From NCBI RefSeq assembly GCF_039539485.1, contig NZ_BAABDF010000007.1:1240001-1304000 (forward strand): DNA of 64,000 bases, in the 5' to 3' direction. The translations under genes were made by a program, and so were the position numbers. Source of the DNA: Celeribacter arenosi (GTDB taxonomy: Bacteria > Pseudomonadota > Alphaproteobacteria > Rhodobacterales > Rhodobacteraceae). Positions 16,153 to 25,202 of this stretch are shown here, in pieces. The notes below the pieces were generated by a model that was not told where the DNA came from, made no database searches, and saw nothing but the letters and a program-made list of their open reading frames with translations. Numbering within the stretch: position 1 is the stretch's first letter; every line of letters starts with the position of its first letter.

Positions 16153-17091
16153 ATGAACCGCAAAATTTTTCACACGCCGCCGCTCGGTGATCTGACGGCG
16201 CCGCTCAATGACTTTTCGGTGAGCAAACCGTCGCAGCCGCTGGCCGCGACCGGTGACACGAAACCCCAACGTCGCCGCCGCGCGCCCTCGATCACAGAGA
16301 TACCTGAAGCGCCCGCCTACCGCGTGCAACCGCTCAACCACCTTACATCCAAAGGCGGCAAGTGGCGCAACGAAGCCATGCGGTCACATCGCACACCCAC
16401 AATCTTGTGGTTCACCCGCGGTCAGGGTCGGGTCACGGTCGCCGGTGTCACGCGCGGCTTTGGACCTCATAACTTCGTCTTTCTGCCACCGCGAACCATG
16501 TACGGCTTTGAGGCCGTCGGGCAGGTTTACGGACATATTGTCCATATTCCTGATGACCCCGCGTTTGATTTGCCCGCAACGCCGCTCCACATGCGGTTTC
16601 GCGAAGTCACCCAGCAAAACGAGATTTCAAACCTGATCGAGTCGCTCAATCGCGAGATTGAAGGCGACTTTGCAGGTCGCGAAAAAGCGATGGCTCTTCA
16701 GGCCGGATTGATCGCCGTCTGGCTAAACCGCCAAACTCAGGTAATGCCGGACTATGACCTGACGCCGGATGCCGCCCGCCGCCTCGCCGCCGCCTTTACC
16801 GCGCAGGTTGAAACCGAGTTTCGCACCCATCACGCGGTGTCGCATTACGCCGCCCGACTTGGTGTGACGCCGACACATTTGTCGCGCGCATGTAATATTG
16901 CCTGTGGCCGGCCGGCCTCTGCAGTTCTGTCAGATCGCGTCCACTTTGAAGCGCGGCGCATGTTGCGCGAAACCGATTTGCCCATTCAAACCGTCGCCGA
17001 AAAGCTCGGATTTCATTCCGCAGCCTATTTTTCCCGCGCGTTTCGTCGCGAAACCGGCGTGTCCCCGCGGGCCTTTCGCAGCACAAAATAG
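16153..17091 (+). CDS. AraC family transcriptional regulator
   Basis: A 312-residue regulator with an N-terminal cupin-type sensor (about residues 60-160: FVFLPPRTMYGFEAVGQVYGHIVHIPDD) and a C-terminal double helix-turn-helix (residues about 220-310: YAARLGVTPTHLSRACNIACGRPASAVL and IQTVAEKLGFHSAAYFSRAFRRETGVSPRAFR). AGGGTGG precedes the ATG. No obvious target gene is adjacent: the 3' neighbour is convergent. Ligand unknown. Confidence 0.93.
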   Translation: MNRKIFHTPPLGDLTAPLNDFSVSKPSQPLAATGDTKPQRRRRAPSITEIPEAPAYRVQPLNHLTSKGGKWRNEAMRSHRTPTILWFTRGQGRVTVAGVTRGFGPHNFVFLPPRTMYGFEAVGQVYGHIVHIPDDPAFDLPATPLHMRFREVTQQNEISNLIESLNREIEGDFAGREKAMALQAGLIAVWLNRQTQVMPDYDLTPDAARRLAAAFTAQVETEFRTHHAVSHYAARLGVTPTHLSRACNIACGRPASAVLSDRVHFEARRMLRETDLPIQTVAEKLGFHSAAYFSRAFRRETGVSPRAFRSTK

Positions 17092-17141
17092 CCCCCGCGC
17101 ATCTCTGCGCGAGGGCCATCTAGCGTTTCTGCGAGGTAGCG

Positions 17142-17657
17142 TTAGCTCTCCTCTTCGAGCCACTCTTCCTGCAAACCGGAGATATCAGTGATGACTTTTG
17201 CCGCGAAGGCAGTCGTCAGAGCATCGTAGTAGTCACCGCGACTTGGCGGGACCACGATGACATCTGTGGGCACGACATCCGGGCCATCTGCCGTCGCTGT
17301 ATAGTCGACTTTGTACTTCTTGATCGGCAAGACATCATCATCGGGGCCGTAGAGGTAAATCCACCCACGAATGGTATTGAATTCGCCATCCTCGTCGAGG
17401 ATCGGGTTGCCTTCGAGAGAGAGCTCGAACAATTCAACCTCGACGGAGTAGTCAGACCCCTCGTCAAACTGTGGTGACAATCCTTCGGCCACCATGCGTG
17501 TCAGATCGCCCGCAATTTCCGGCCAGAAAGCCAGCGCATTCGCATCCACAGCGGTCAGATCCGCCTCAACCATCACACTCGAAACTTCGAGTTGTTTGGC
17601 GCTGATCGGAGTGGCAAAAATCGCAGCGGCAAGGGCCGCACCATAAAGGCTTTTCAT
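17142..17657 (-). CDS. Secreted protein of unknown function
   Basis: A 171-residue protein starting MKSLYGAALAAAIFATPISA, a typical signal peptide, so probably periplasmic or a surface protein. AAAGGATACGAC precedes the ATG at 17657; the longer frame from 17708 lacks a ribosome site. The mature part is acidic, with residues FPEI/FNTIRGWIYLYG and KKYKVDYTA suggesting beta strands, and an acidic tail EEWLEEES. No family recognised. It lies downstream of and co-oriented with the lytic transglycosylase across 85 nt. Confidence 0.75.
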   Translation of the reverse strand: MKSLYGAALAAAIFATPISAKQLEVSSVMVEADLTAVDANALAFWPEIAGDLTRMVAEGLSPQFDEGSDYSVEVELFELSLEGNPILDEDGEFNTIRGWIYLYGPDDDVLPIKKYKVDYTATADGPDVVPTDVIVVPPSRGDYYDALTTAFAAKVITDISGLQEEWLEEES

Positions 17658-17742
17658 GTCGTATCCTTTCGTCTCATTCGGGCGCGACGATCCGCGCCTC
17701 CTTGACAAAAGAACCCCCGACAGCGGGCTTTAGTTCCCCGCG

Positions 17743-18336
17743 CTACGACCCCAAAATGATCCGGACGTAGTTGCGGGTTTCACGATATGGCGGAACCCCA
17801 CCGTATTTATCCACCGCTCCGGGACCTGCGTTATAGGCGGCGAGCGCCAAACGCCATGAGCCGAATTTGTCATACATCATCCGTAGATAGCGCGCGCCGC
17901 CGTCCAGGTTCTGGCGTGGATCGGCGATATTGACCCGCAACAGGCGCGCAGTTTGCGGCATCAATTGCGCAAGGCCGAAGGCGCCTGCGTGACTGCGCGC
18001 CTTCGGGTTCCACCCGCTTTCCTGCTGCACGAGACGCAAAAAGAGATCGGTAGGCACACCATGGCGCGTCGCGACAGAGCGCGCCACAGGCAACCATTCA
18101 CCTTTGTAACTGCCCTGATATGGCAGGATAGTATTTGTGGATGTGACAAACCGCTCGGGCTGCAAATCGACAGAGGCGCGGTATTGATCGCTCGCGCGCC
18201 CGTCCAGAACCGATGTTTGAGAGGCATAAATGGATTTGCGATTTTTGGTCGCAAAGAGTTCATCGGCCTGCGCCGCGCCCCCGAGAATTGCGAGCACCAC
18301 CCCTGTGGCGGCAAACCTATGCCTCACACGCATCAT
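17743..18336 (-). CDS. Lytic transglycosylase (SLT domain)
   Basis: Periplasmic murein hydrolase that cleaves MurNAc-GlcNAc with formation of 1,6-anhydroMurNAc. The 197 residues have a signal peptide (GVVLAILGGAAQA, cleavage near 24) and a Slt-type domain from about residue 80: VPTDLFLRLVQQESGWNPKARS holds the catalytic Glu, followed by GAFGLAQLMPQTARLL and LALAAYNAGPGAVDKYGG. ATG codons at 18336 and 18333 are both possible starts. Confidence 0.93.
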   Translation of the reverse strand: MMRVRHRFAATGVVLAILGGAAQADELFATKNRKSIYASQTSVLDGRASDQYRASVDLQPERFVTSTNTILPYQGSYKGEWLPVARSVATRHGVPTDLFLRLVQQESGWNPKARSHAGAFGLAQLMPQTARLLRVNIADPRQNLDGGARYLRMMYDKFGSWRLALAAYNAGPGAVDKYGGVPPYRETRNYVRIILGS

Positions 18337-18508
18337 TGAAGGCCCCCATATCCGTCACACAAACCAACGTTTCCGGCGCAATATAGTCAGACCGCGCCCG
18401 TGTTCCAAGCTTTGCGTCCATGACCTTCGGTGAAGGACGCGGTTTTCCGCTTCACTTGGACCACCAAGGGTGATGTAAAGGGGCCATCAAACTCGAGGAG
18501 ACGATCGT

Positions 18509-19030
18509 ATGGCCGGTTCGGTGAACAAAGTCATTTTGGTAGGCAATCTGGGCCGCGACCCAGAGGTGCGCAGCTTTCAAAACGGCGGCAAGGTGTGCAA
18601 TCTGCGCATCGCCACGTCCGAGAACTGGAAAGACCGCAACACCGGCGAGCGCAAAGAGCGCACCGAGTGGCATTCGGTCGCGATTTTTTCCGAACCTCTC
18701 GCCCGCATCGCAGAACAATACCTGCGCAAAGGCTCAAAGGTATACATTGAAGGCCAACTCGAAACCCGCAAATGGCAGGACCAGTCCGGCGCGGACCGGT
18801 ACTCCACCGAGGTCGTGTTGCGCCCCTATCGCGGCGAGTTGACACTGCTCGACGGTCGCAGCGATGGCGGCAGCGGTGGTCAGGGCGGCGGCGGCGGCTA
18901 CGACAGCGGTCCTTCCGGCGGATACGATGATGGCGGCTACTCATCAGGTGGCGGCGGCTCACAGGGTGGCGGCTCACAGGGCGGCGGCGCCCCGCGCCCA
19001 TCTATGGATGACGATGAAATCCCGTTCTAA
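18509..19030 (+). CDS. ssb: Single-stranded DNA-binding protein
   Basis: Binds single-stranded DNA in replication, repair and recombination. The 173 residues start MAGSVNKVILVGNLGRDPEVR and have the OB-fold to about residue 112 (WHSVAIFSEPLARIAEQYLRKGSKVYIEGQLETRKWQ). A Gly/Ser/Gln-rich linker follows, and the acidic tip ends DDDEIPF, the motif that recruits repair proteins. GAGGAG precedes the ATG. A strong terminator follows at 19038-19062. I saw no GTTC-N7-GTTC LexA box upstream. Confidence 0.98.
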   Translation: MAGSVNKVILVGNLGRDPEVRSFQNGGKVCNLRIATSENWKDRNTGERKERTEWHSVAIFSEPLARIAEQYLRKGSKVYIEGQLETRKWQDQSGADRYSTEVVLRPYRGELTLLDGRSDGGSGGQGGGGGYDSGPSGGYDDGGYSSGGGGSQGGGSQGGGAPRPSMDDDEIPF

Positions 19031-19037
19031 GACATGC

Positions 19038-19062
19038 AAAACCCCGCTCCGGCGGGGTTTTT
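19038..19062 (+). terminator. Intrinsic terminator of ssb
   Basis: A 10-bp perfect stem AAAACCCCGC/GCGGGGTTTT with a TCCG loop and trailing T residues, eight bases after the ssb stop codon. Confidence 0.9.
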
Positions 19063-19093
19063 CTTTTCCCAAACCAACGCTGCGAGGAACCCG

Positions 19094-19285
19094 ATGAAAA
19101 AAGTACCCAAGCCGAATACAGACGACGCGCTCATTCAGGCGTTTCTCGAAAAAGGAGGACAAGTCAAAGTCGGCCAGACAAAACCCATGCCCCACGATAT
19201 GGGCATTTCCAAAAACCAATGGGGTAACAAGCTGACGAAGGACGAAAAGGCCGCGCTGAAAGCCGATCTTGATTCCAAAGACTAA
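19094..19285 (+). CDS. Small basic protein of unknown function
   Basis: A 63-residue hydrophilic protein, MKKVPKPNTDDALIQAFLEKGG, rich in Lys, with a C-terminal helix TKDEKAALKADLDSKD. GAGGA stands nine bases before the ATG at 19094; the longer frame from 19034 would begin inside the ssb terminator. The stop overlaps the convergent aroB stop. No family recognised. A nucleic-acid-binding role is only suggested by charge and length. Confidence 0.6.
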   Translation: MKKVPKPNTDDALIQAFLEKGGQVKVGQTKPMPHDMGISKNQWGNKLTKDEKAALKADLDSKD

Positions 19286-20395
19286 CGCCGCGCGTCCTCG
19301 ATTACGCGAACCACGGCGTCACGGGGTACTTGTGGGGTGACAAATGCCTCGCCGATGCGGCGCGCAAGAATGAAGCGCAGTTGACCGTCGATCACCTTTT
19401 TGTCCTGCGCCATCATATCGACCAAATCTTCCGACGTGGGCAATGAACCCTCGATGTCGGAAATGTCCGTTTTCATCCCCATTTCTTTCAGATGCGCGCG
19501 CACCCGTGAGGGTTCTTCCTGCGGGCAAAGTCCCAGCCGCGACGAAAGTTCAAACGCCAGCGCGCAACCGATGGCCACGCCTTCACCATGCAGCAAACGG
19601 TCGCTATAGCCCGTCGCCGCCTCAAGCACGTGACAGAATGTGTGCCCGAGATTCAGGAGCGCTCGGTCGCCCTGTTCGGTTTCATCGCGCACGACAATTT
19701 CTGCCTTCATTTCGACAGAGCGTTTGACCGCATAGAGCCGTTTTTCCATATCACCCGCCGCCATGGCAGGTGCATGGCGTTCCAGCCAGTAAAAGAATTC
19801 CGCATCCCCGAGCAGGCCGTATTTCACGACCTCACCATATCCGGCCAGAAAATCGCGCGAAGCCAGCGTGCCCAGAACGGCTACATCCGCCAGAACCAAT
19901 GAGGGCTGATGAAAGGCGCCGATCAGGTTTTTCCCCTGAGGCGCATTGATTCCCGTTTTGCCTCCCACGGAGCTATCGACCTGCGCCAGCAGGGTTGTGG
20001 GGATTTGGACAAAACGAACACCACGGCGCAACACCGCGGCGGCAAATNNNNNNNNNNNNNNNNNNNNNNNNNNNNNNNNNNNNNNNNNNNNNNNNNNNNN
20101 NNNNNNNNNNNNNNNNNNNNNNNNNNNNNNNNNNCGAGAATTGCGGCCAGCCTTTAGTTGCCTCACCCGCAGGGAGAGCCAAAGACGTCATGGTGATCCC
20201 CGCCGTTTTCAGACCCCGGGCAAGCGCATCCAGATGGTGCTGGGCGACGGTTTCATCGGTCAGAACCGCGACATGTTTTTTGGCCCCCAAGAGTGGCGCA
20301 ATATAGGCACCCGCTTTAGCGATGAGCCCCTCACCAATCACCACATCATAGTCGCGATCGCCCAAGGGAACATGGACAGTTTCGATACGAGTCAT
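19282..20395 (-). CDS. aroB: 3-dehydroquinate synthase, interrupted by assembly gap
   Basis: Second shikimate-pathway enzyme, NAD- and metal-dependent. The N-terminal part (MTRIETVHVPLGDRDYDVVIG to GEATKGWPQFS) and C-terminal part (FAAAVLRRGVRFVQIPTTLLAQVDSSVGGKTGIN onward, with LNLGHTFCHVLE and HGEGVAIG) are both intact. They are separated by N at 20048-20134, which hides the NAD-binding GGGVIGD segment. The two flanks are in different reading frames across 87 N, so the printed gap length cannot be right for an intact gene. The start overlaps the aroK stop. Confidence 0.92.
20048..20134. other. Run of 87 undetermined bases inside aroB
   Basis: Unresolved bases. The flanking aroB frames require a length of 2 modulo 3, while 87 is 0 modulo 3. 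From remembered AroB sequences about 30 residues are missing, which would fit roughly 89 bases. Confidence 0.95.
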
Positions 20396-21024
20396 TGGTC
20401 ATCCTCCAAAATGCCACCGTGGGCGCGCAACGCGCGGATCACCTTGGATGTCATCTCGTCGATGGACATATCCATTTCGGCCTCCACAATCAGGCCCGCC
20501 TCGGCATAGGCCGGTTCGCGCGCCTGCGCGAGGTCAACCAAGGTTTGATACGGGTTTTCTGTTTGCAACAACGGCCGCGTGCCTTTGTGCTTTACCCGTG
20601 ACCACAGGATAGCGGTGTCGGCCTTGAGCCAGACTGCGATGCCATTGCTGGCGATCATGCGACGGTTTTCTGGGGTCAGAAAGGCACCCCCGCCCGTCGA
20701 CAGGATACAGCGTTCGTTCAGGAGCAAACGCTCGATCACTTGGGATTCCTTGGCGCGGAAAAACGCCTCGCCGTCGCGTTGGAAAATCTCGGCAATCGAA
20801 CGGTCGGCAGCTTTTTCGATCTCCATATCGGAGTCCAGAAACGGCACATTGAGACGCAGAGCGAGCGCCTTGCCGATGGCGGATTTTCCGGCCCCCATCA
20901 TGCCAACAAGAGCCACCGTCTTCTTTAGTCCCACGCGCGCCTGCCCCGCTCGCCATTCGTCTTGTGCTCTGACAATTGCCGGCAAACTCCCGCCTGCTCG
21001 CGCCTTTGTCAAAAAATTCCTCAT
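20392..21024 (-). CDS. aroK: Shikimate kinase
   Basis: Phosphorylates shikimate at the 3-OH with ATP. The core from about residue 34 shows the P-loop VALVGMMGAGKSAIGKALA, the shikimate-binding FLDSDMEIEKAADRSIAEIF, GEAFFRAKE, the STGGGAFL motif and the lid RVKHKGTRPLL. It directly precedes aroB with a four-base overlap, the usual arrangement. The N terminus is uncertain: ATG at 21024 gives 210 residues with a poor ribosome site, and a GTG closer to the P-loop is possible. Confidence 0.92.
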   Translation of the reverse strand: MRNFLTKARAGGSLPAIVRAQDEWRAGQARVGLKKTVALVGMMGAGKSAIGKALALRLNVPFLDSDMEIEKAADRSIAEIFQRDGEAFFRAKESQVIERLLLNERCILSTGGGAFLTPENRRMIASNGIAVWLKADTAILWSRVKHKGTRPLLQTENPYQTLVDLAQAREPAYAEAGLIVEAEMDMSIDEMTSKVIRALRAHGGILEDDQ

Positions 21025-21169
21025 CTCAATGGCGTGATCTTGATCCGAATACCATATATAAAACAAATAAAAGCGGTAGAGTCACAGATAGGCACGTCTT
21101 TTCCGGCAGCCTTTGCAGGTATAAAAGACATCAACGAGACCGCTCGAGATAACGAGGAGGCAGACCCCC

Positions 21170-21307
21170 GTGCGCAAATTCCTGTTCAGGTTCCTGGCAT
21201 TCATATTGATGCTTGGGATCATCGGCTTCGTGGCTTTCGCCTATATTGGCGATCTCTCACCCGTTCGCGCGGAGCGAAGCGTTCCCGTCACAATCGATCT
21301 GGAGTGA
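21170..21307 (+). CDS. Small single-span membrane protein upstream of xerD operon
   Basis: A 45-residue ORF starting with GTG at 21170 behind a strong GAGGAGG site: basic N terminus RKFLFRFL, one hydrophobic span (FILMLGIIGFVAFAY), then a short extracytoplasmic tail IGDLSPVRAERSVPVTIDLE. Its stop is eight bases before the next ATG, so it is the first gene of an apparent three-gene operon ending in xerD. It is shorter than usual gene-calling cutoffs. Function unknown; the GDLSP tail looks constrained. Confidence 0.7.
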   Translation: MRKFLFRFLAFILMLGIIGFVAFAYIGDLSPVRAERSVPVTIDLE

Positions 21308-21315
21308 TCCGCGTC

Positions 21316-22887
21316 ATGTTTCGACGCGCTCTCCCTCTCTGTCTGTGTTTATCCGTCTCGGCCGCGCCGCTCGTCGCACAGTCCTCTGCGAGCGACCGCC
21401 CCCTGTCGGCAATCGATTGGCTCTCCGACACGCTTGATGCCGCGCCCACGCCGGTTGCGATGCCTTCAAAAGTGGCTCCGCCCCCCGATGACATTGCCGA
21501 TAATGCACTGCCAGAAGACGTGACCGTCGCCCCGTTGGAAGCCACCCAGCTCGACGCGACGGGGTTATTGCCCCCCTCGACGACCGGCCTGCCACGTGGC
21601 CTGTGGGGGGCGTCCAATGCGGGCGATCTGGCCCGCCGCATCACCTCCATTGCAGCAGAACCGGACCTCTTGCCCGCATCGCGGCGTCTGTTGAACACAC
21701 TCGTTCTCGCCGAACTCGACCCGCCAGCCGGCGAAGACAAAGAGGGACGGCTGTTTCTTGCACGCATCGACGCGCTACTGGCGCAGGGGCTTCTCGAAGA
21801 GGCCGATGCGATGATGGAACGCGCGGGCACAACCAATCGCGAAGTCTTCCGCCGCTCCTTTGACACCAAACTGTTGCTGGGCACCGAAAACGAGGCCTGC
21901 ACGCGCCTCACCGGCACGCCGGGATTGTCACCAACCCTGCCTGCCCGCGTCTTCTGTCTGGCGCGCGCCGGTGATTGGAACGCGGCGGCACTCACGCTGA
22001 ATAGCGGCGAGGCACTCGGGCTCATTTCCGAGACCGAAGTCGCGCTGCTGTCGCGTTTTCTCGATCCCGAGTTGTTTGAGGGCGAACCTCCCCTGCCCGT
22101 GCCCGCACTCCCGTCCCCTCTGACCCTGCGTATGATGGAAGCGATCGGGGAACCGCTGCCTACGACGGCTCTGCCGCTTGCTTTCATCCATTCCGACCTG
22201 CGCGAAACAACAGGATGGAAAGCCCGCGCGAGCGCGGCAGAACGCCTCGCGCGTGTGGGCGCATTGTCTCCCAACCGCTGGCTCGGGATCTGGTCTGAAC
22301 ACCTGCCCGCCGCTTCGGGAGGCATCTGGGATCGCATCGACGCGCTGCAACATTTCGAAACGGCGCTTCATTCCGGTGATCCCGGCGCTGTGTCTTCGTC
22401 ACTCATTCCCGCGTGGGCGGCAATGCGCGCCGCGGGCCTGCAAACAGTGTTCGCCGATCTTTTCGCGCGACGCCTCGCAACACTGCCCCTGACCGGGGCG
22501 GCTGCCACGACGGCCCTTGAAGTCGCGCTGCTGTCATCGAGTTTTGAAACGATTGCTGCGCGCACAGACTCGGCACGTGATCCGAAATTCGGCTTCCTGA
22601 TTGCCATCGCGCTCGGCGATTTGCCCGCCACCGTGCCATCAGAACCAATCTTTCGCACCATTGCCGACGGGTTCCGCAACGACGGTGTTCCCGTGCGCCT
22701 CGACAACCTCGTGCGCGAGCGTCGGTTGGGCGAAGCCATTTTGCGCGCGATCGAACTCCTCGAAGGGGGTGCGGCGGGCGATCTTGACGAACTCTCCGAT
22801 GCGCTGCAGTTTTTCCGCGCCGTGGGGCTAGAAGCGACAGCGCGGCGCGCGGCTCTGGAACTCGTCCTGCTGGAACGCCGCGGATGA
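21316..22887 (+). CDS. Secreted or periplasmic helical-repeat protein
   Basis: A 523-residue protein with a signal peptide (FRRALPLCLCLSVSAAPLVAQ, cleavage near residue 22). A proline-rich linker to about residue 80 is followed by an alanine/leucine-rich all-helical body with many paired helices (for example RRLLNTLVLAEL, ARIDALLAQGLLEEADAMMERAG), suggesting TPR-like or other alpha-solenoid repeats. The start at 21316 replaces the long upstream frame, which would cross the aroK promoter. Its stop overlaps the xerD start (ATGA). No family recognised. Likely an envelope protein, by signal peptide only. Confidence 0.8.
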   Translation: MFRRALPLCLCLSVSAAPLVAQSSASDRPLSAIDWLSDTLDAAPTPVAMPSKVAPPPDDIADNALPEDVTVAPLEATQLDATGLLPPSTTGLPRGLWGASNAGDLARRITSIAAEPDLLPASRRLLNTLVLAELDPPAGEDKEGRLFLARIDALLAQGLLEEADAMMERAGTTNREVFRRSFDTKLLLGTENEACTRLTGTPGLSPTLPARVFCLARAGDWNAAALTLNSGEALGLISETEVALLSRFLDPELFEGEPPLPVPALPSPLTLRMMEAIGEPLPTTALPLAFIHSDLRETTGWKARASAAERLARVGALSPNRWLGIWSEHLPAASGGIWDRIDALQHFETALHSGDPGAVSSSLIPAWAAMRAAGLQTVFADLFARRLATLPLTGAAATTALEVALLSSSFETIAARTDSARDPKFGFLIAIALGDLPATVPSEPIFRTIADGFRNDGVPVRLDNLVRERRLGEAILRAIELLEGGAAGDLDELSDALQFFRAVGLEATARRAALELVLLERRG

Positions 22888-23819
22888 ACGACCACCGTTG
22901 GATTTCCGCCTTTGCAGAAGCCCAGATGGCCGAGTTGGGCGCCGCGGAAAACACACGCCTCTCCTACGGGCGCGATCTGATTGATTTCTCCGACTACCTC
23001 GCGCGCAAGGGCAAGGATTTTCCAAGCGCCATGCGCAAGGATGTAGAAGACTACCTCGTGCGGTGCGAGGCAGAGGGGCTCGCGTCTTCGACCCGTGCGC
23101 GCCGTCTGTCGTCCATAAAACAACTCTACCGCTTCGCCTTCGAGGAAGGGTGGCGCAAAGACAACCCTGCCCTCCAGATCAAGGGACCGGGTCGTGCCAA
23201 AAGCCTGCCAAAGACGCTGAGCGAAGATGAGGTGTCGCGCCTTTTGGAAGCCGCGCGCAGCACGGGACGCACGCACGCAGACCGTATCCGCAACACCGCG
23301 CTCATGGAGCTCCTTTATGCCACGGGTATGCGCGTCAGCGAACTCGTCGGCCTGCCCGTCGCTGCCGTGCGCGGCGATCCACGTATGGTTCTTGTCCGCG
23401 GGAAAGGTGGCAAGGAACGCATGGTGCCCCTGTCGCAGCCAGCCCGCGATTCGACGACGCAATGGCTAACCCTGCGCGATGAAAACGAAGCAGAGGCCAA
23501 ACGGAAAGGCGCGAAGGCGTCCCCCTTTCTGTTCCCGTCGCGGGGCAAAGACGGACACTTCACCCGCGTGAGTTTTCACAACCTGACCAAAGAAATCGCC
23601 ATTCAGGCCGGCATTTCACCCGCAAAGGTCACGCCCCACGTTCTGCGCCATGCATTTGCAACGCATCTTCTGGCAAATGGTGCGGATTTGCGCGCCATCC
23701 AGACCCTTCTGGGGCACGCCGATCTTTCGACCACAGAAATCTACACCCATGTCCTCGAAGAGCGGCTCAAAGATCTGGTTCTGACCCATCATCCCCTTGC
23801 CGAAGACCACGATAATTAG
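22884..23819 (+). CDS. xerD: Site-specific tyrosine recombinase XerD
   Basis: Resolves chromosome dimers at dif with XerC. The 311 residues have the N-terminal SAM-like core-binding domain (NTRLSYGRDLIDFSDYL) and the catalytic domain with Arg in ATGMRVSELVGL, Lys in VRGKGGKERMVPL, His-x-x-Arg in TPHVLRHAFATHLL, His in LLGHADLSTTEIYTHV and the Tyr nucleophile in the same segment. XerD rather than XerC or an integrase is inferred from closeness to XerD signatures and the core-gene setting. Confidence 0.92.
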   Translation: MNDHRWISAFAEAQMAELGAAENTRLSYGRDLIDFSDYLARKGKDFPSAMRKDVEDYLVRCEAEGLASSTRARRLSSIKQLYRFAFEEGWRKDNPALQIKGPGRAKSLPKTLSEDEVSRLLEAARSTGRTHADRIRNTALMELLYATGMRVSELVGLPVAAVRGDPRMVLVRGKGGKERMVPLSQPARDSTTQWLTLRDENEAEAKRKGAKASPFLFPSRGKDGHFTRVSFHNLTKEIAIQAGISPAKVTPHVLRHAFATHLLANGADLRAIQTLLGHADLSTTEIYTHVLEERLKDLVLTHHPLAEDHDN

Positions 23820-23891
23820 CACCGCGGATCTGCCCCGTCTGTGCATCGCGACCTCTTGCTTCGGCGCGCGCTCGGCCCCATAACCACTCAC

Positions 23892-25202
23892 ATGGAAAAC
23901 GTAGCACCACCCCTCCTCGACGCTGCCTTCTGGATTACCTCGGGCGCGATCTTTTGTCTTCTTGTGATGTCGGCCTTCTTTTCGGGGTCCGAAACGGCAC
24001 TCACCGCTGCATCACGTTCCAAGCTTCATGGACGCGCCGACAGGGGCGACAAAGGCTCTGCTCGCGCCCTGAAAATCACCGAGGATAACGAACGGTTGAT
24101 CGGCTCGGTGCTGCTTGGCAACAACCTCGTCAACATTCTGGCGACCTCTCTGGCCACGGCTCTGTTTACCCGTGTGTTCGGAGAGAGCGGCGTCGCGCTG
24201 GCCACGCTGATCATGACAATGCTGGTGCTGATTTTTGCCGAAGTTCTGCCCAAGACTTACGCCATCACGAATGCCGAAACCGCCGCCTCGCGGGTCGCAT
24301 CACCGATCAGCATCATCGTTTTGGTCTTCTCCCCCATCGTCTCGGCGGTGCGTGCTATCGTGCGGCTGATGCTGCGGGCCTTCGGGGTCAAAATCGACCC
24401 CGACACCGGTGTTCTGGCGATGCGCGACGAAATCGCGGGCGCGATCTCTCTCGGCCACGTTGAAGGGGCGGTTCAAAAAGAAGACCGTGACCGCCTGTTA
24501 GGCGCGCTCGATCTGGGCGATCGCACGGTGGAAGAAATCATGCTTCACCGCTCGCAAATCGAGATGATCGACGTGGCGACCCCACCCCGCGTGCTGCTCG
24601 AACATTGCCTCAGAAGCCCCTATACCCGCCTGCCTTTGTATCAGGGCGATCAGGACAACATCGTCGGTGTGATCCACGCCAAGGATCTCCTGCGGGCGAT
24701 GTATGCAGAGCGCGCCGAGGGCGAAGCGGAGTTCGACGACTTCGACGTGATGAAAGTCGCGATGAAGCCCTACTTTGTGCCTGAGACCACGACACTGGAC
24801 GACCAAATGCGCCAGTTCCTGCGCCGTCACACGCATTTTGCGCTCGTCGTTGACGAATACGGCTCCTTGCAGGGTCTGATCACACTTGAGGACATTCTCG
24901 AAGAAATCGTCGGCGAAATAACGGACGAGTTCGACACCGGTGAATCCGCGCCTGTGCGTTCCCAGGAGACCGGCGAATGGGTAATCGACGGCGGCATGAC
25001 CATCCGCGATTTCAACCGCTCGACCGAATGCAACTTGCCCGATGTCGAGGCCAATACCATGGCGGGCCTCGTCATTCACGAGGCCCAGATGATCCCCTCT
25101 GCAGGTCAGGTGTTTTCGTTCCACGGCTACCGTTTTGAAGTCGCGGCCTGCGAAGGCAACCGGATCACCCGCCTGAACATCCGCCCGCTTGGCGACGACT
25201 GA
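23892..25202 (+). CDS. CNNM/CorC-type membrane protein with CBS pair
   Basis: HlyC/CorC (CorB-like) family protein: N-terminal CNNM membrane domain with about four helices (FWITSGAIFCLLVMSAFFSGSETALTAASRSKLH, then LGNNLVNILATSLATALF, VLIFAEVLPKTYAI). A tandem CBS domain (residues about 205-330, RTVEEIMLHRSQIEMID) and a C-terminal transporter-associated domain (from GEWVIDGGMTIRDFN) follow. Related proteins are linked to Mg2+ efflux. The ATG at 23892 gives 436 residues and a normal N terminus; a GTG at 23841 is possible. The stop overlaps the rlmJ start. Confidence 0.9.
   Translation: MENVAPPLLDAAFWITSGAIFCLLVMSAFFSGSETALTAASRSKLHGRADRGDKGSARALKITEDNERLIGSVLLGNNLVNILATSLATALFTRVFGESGVALATLIMTMLVLIFAEVLPKTYAITNAETAASRVASPISIIVLVFSPIVSAVRAIVRLMLRAFGVKIDPDTGVLAMRDEIAGAISLGHVEGAVQKEDRDRLLGALDLGDRTVEEIMLHRSQIEMIDVATPPRVLLEHCLRSPYTRLPLYQGDQDNIVGVIHAKDLLRAMYAERAEGEAEFDDFDVMKVAMKPYFVPETTTLDDQMRQFLRRHTHFALVVDEYGSLQGLITLEDILEEIVGEITDEFDTGESAPVRSQETGEWVIDGGMTIRDFNRSTECNLPDVEANTMAGLVIHEAQMIPSAGQVFSFHGYRFEVAACEGNRITRLNIRPLGDD

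Noticed and set aside
17091..17116. 11-bp hairpin with one mismatch after the AraC gene
   Set aside because: No T-run follows on either strand, so it is not called as a terminator.
18340..18508. LexA-type GTTC-N7-GTTC site upstream of ssb
   Set aside because: Looked for and not found.
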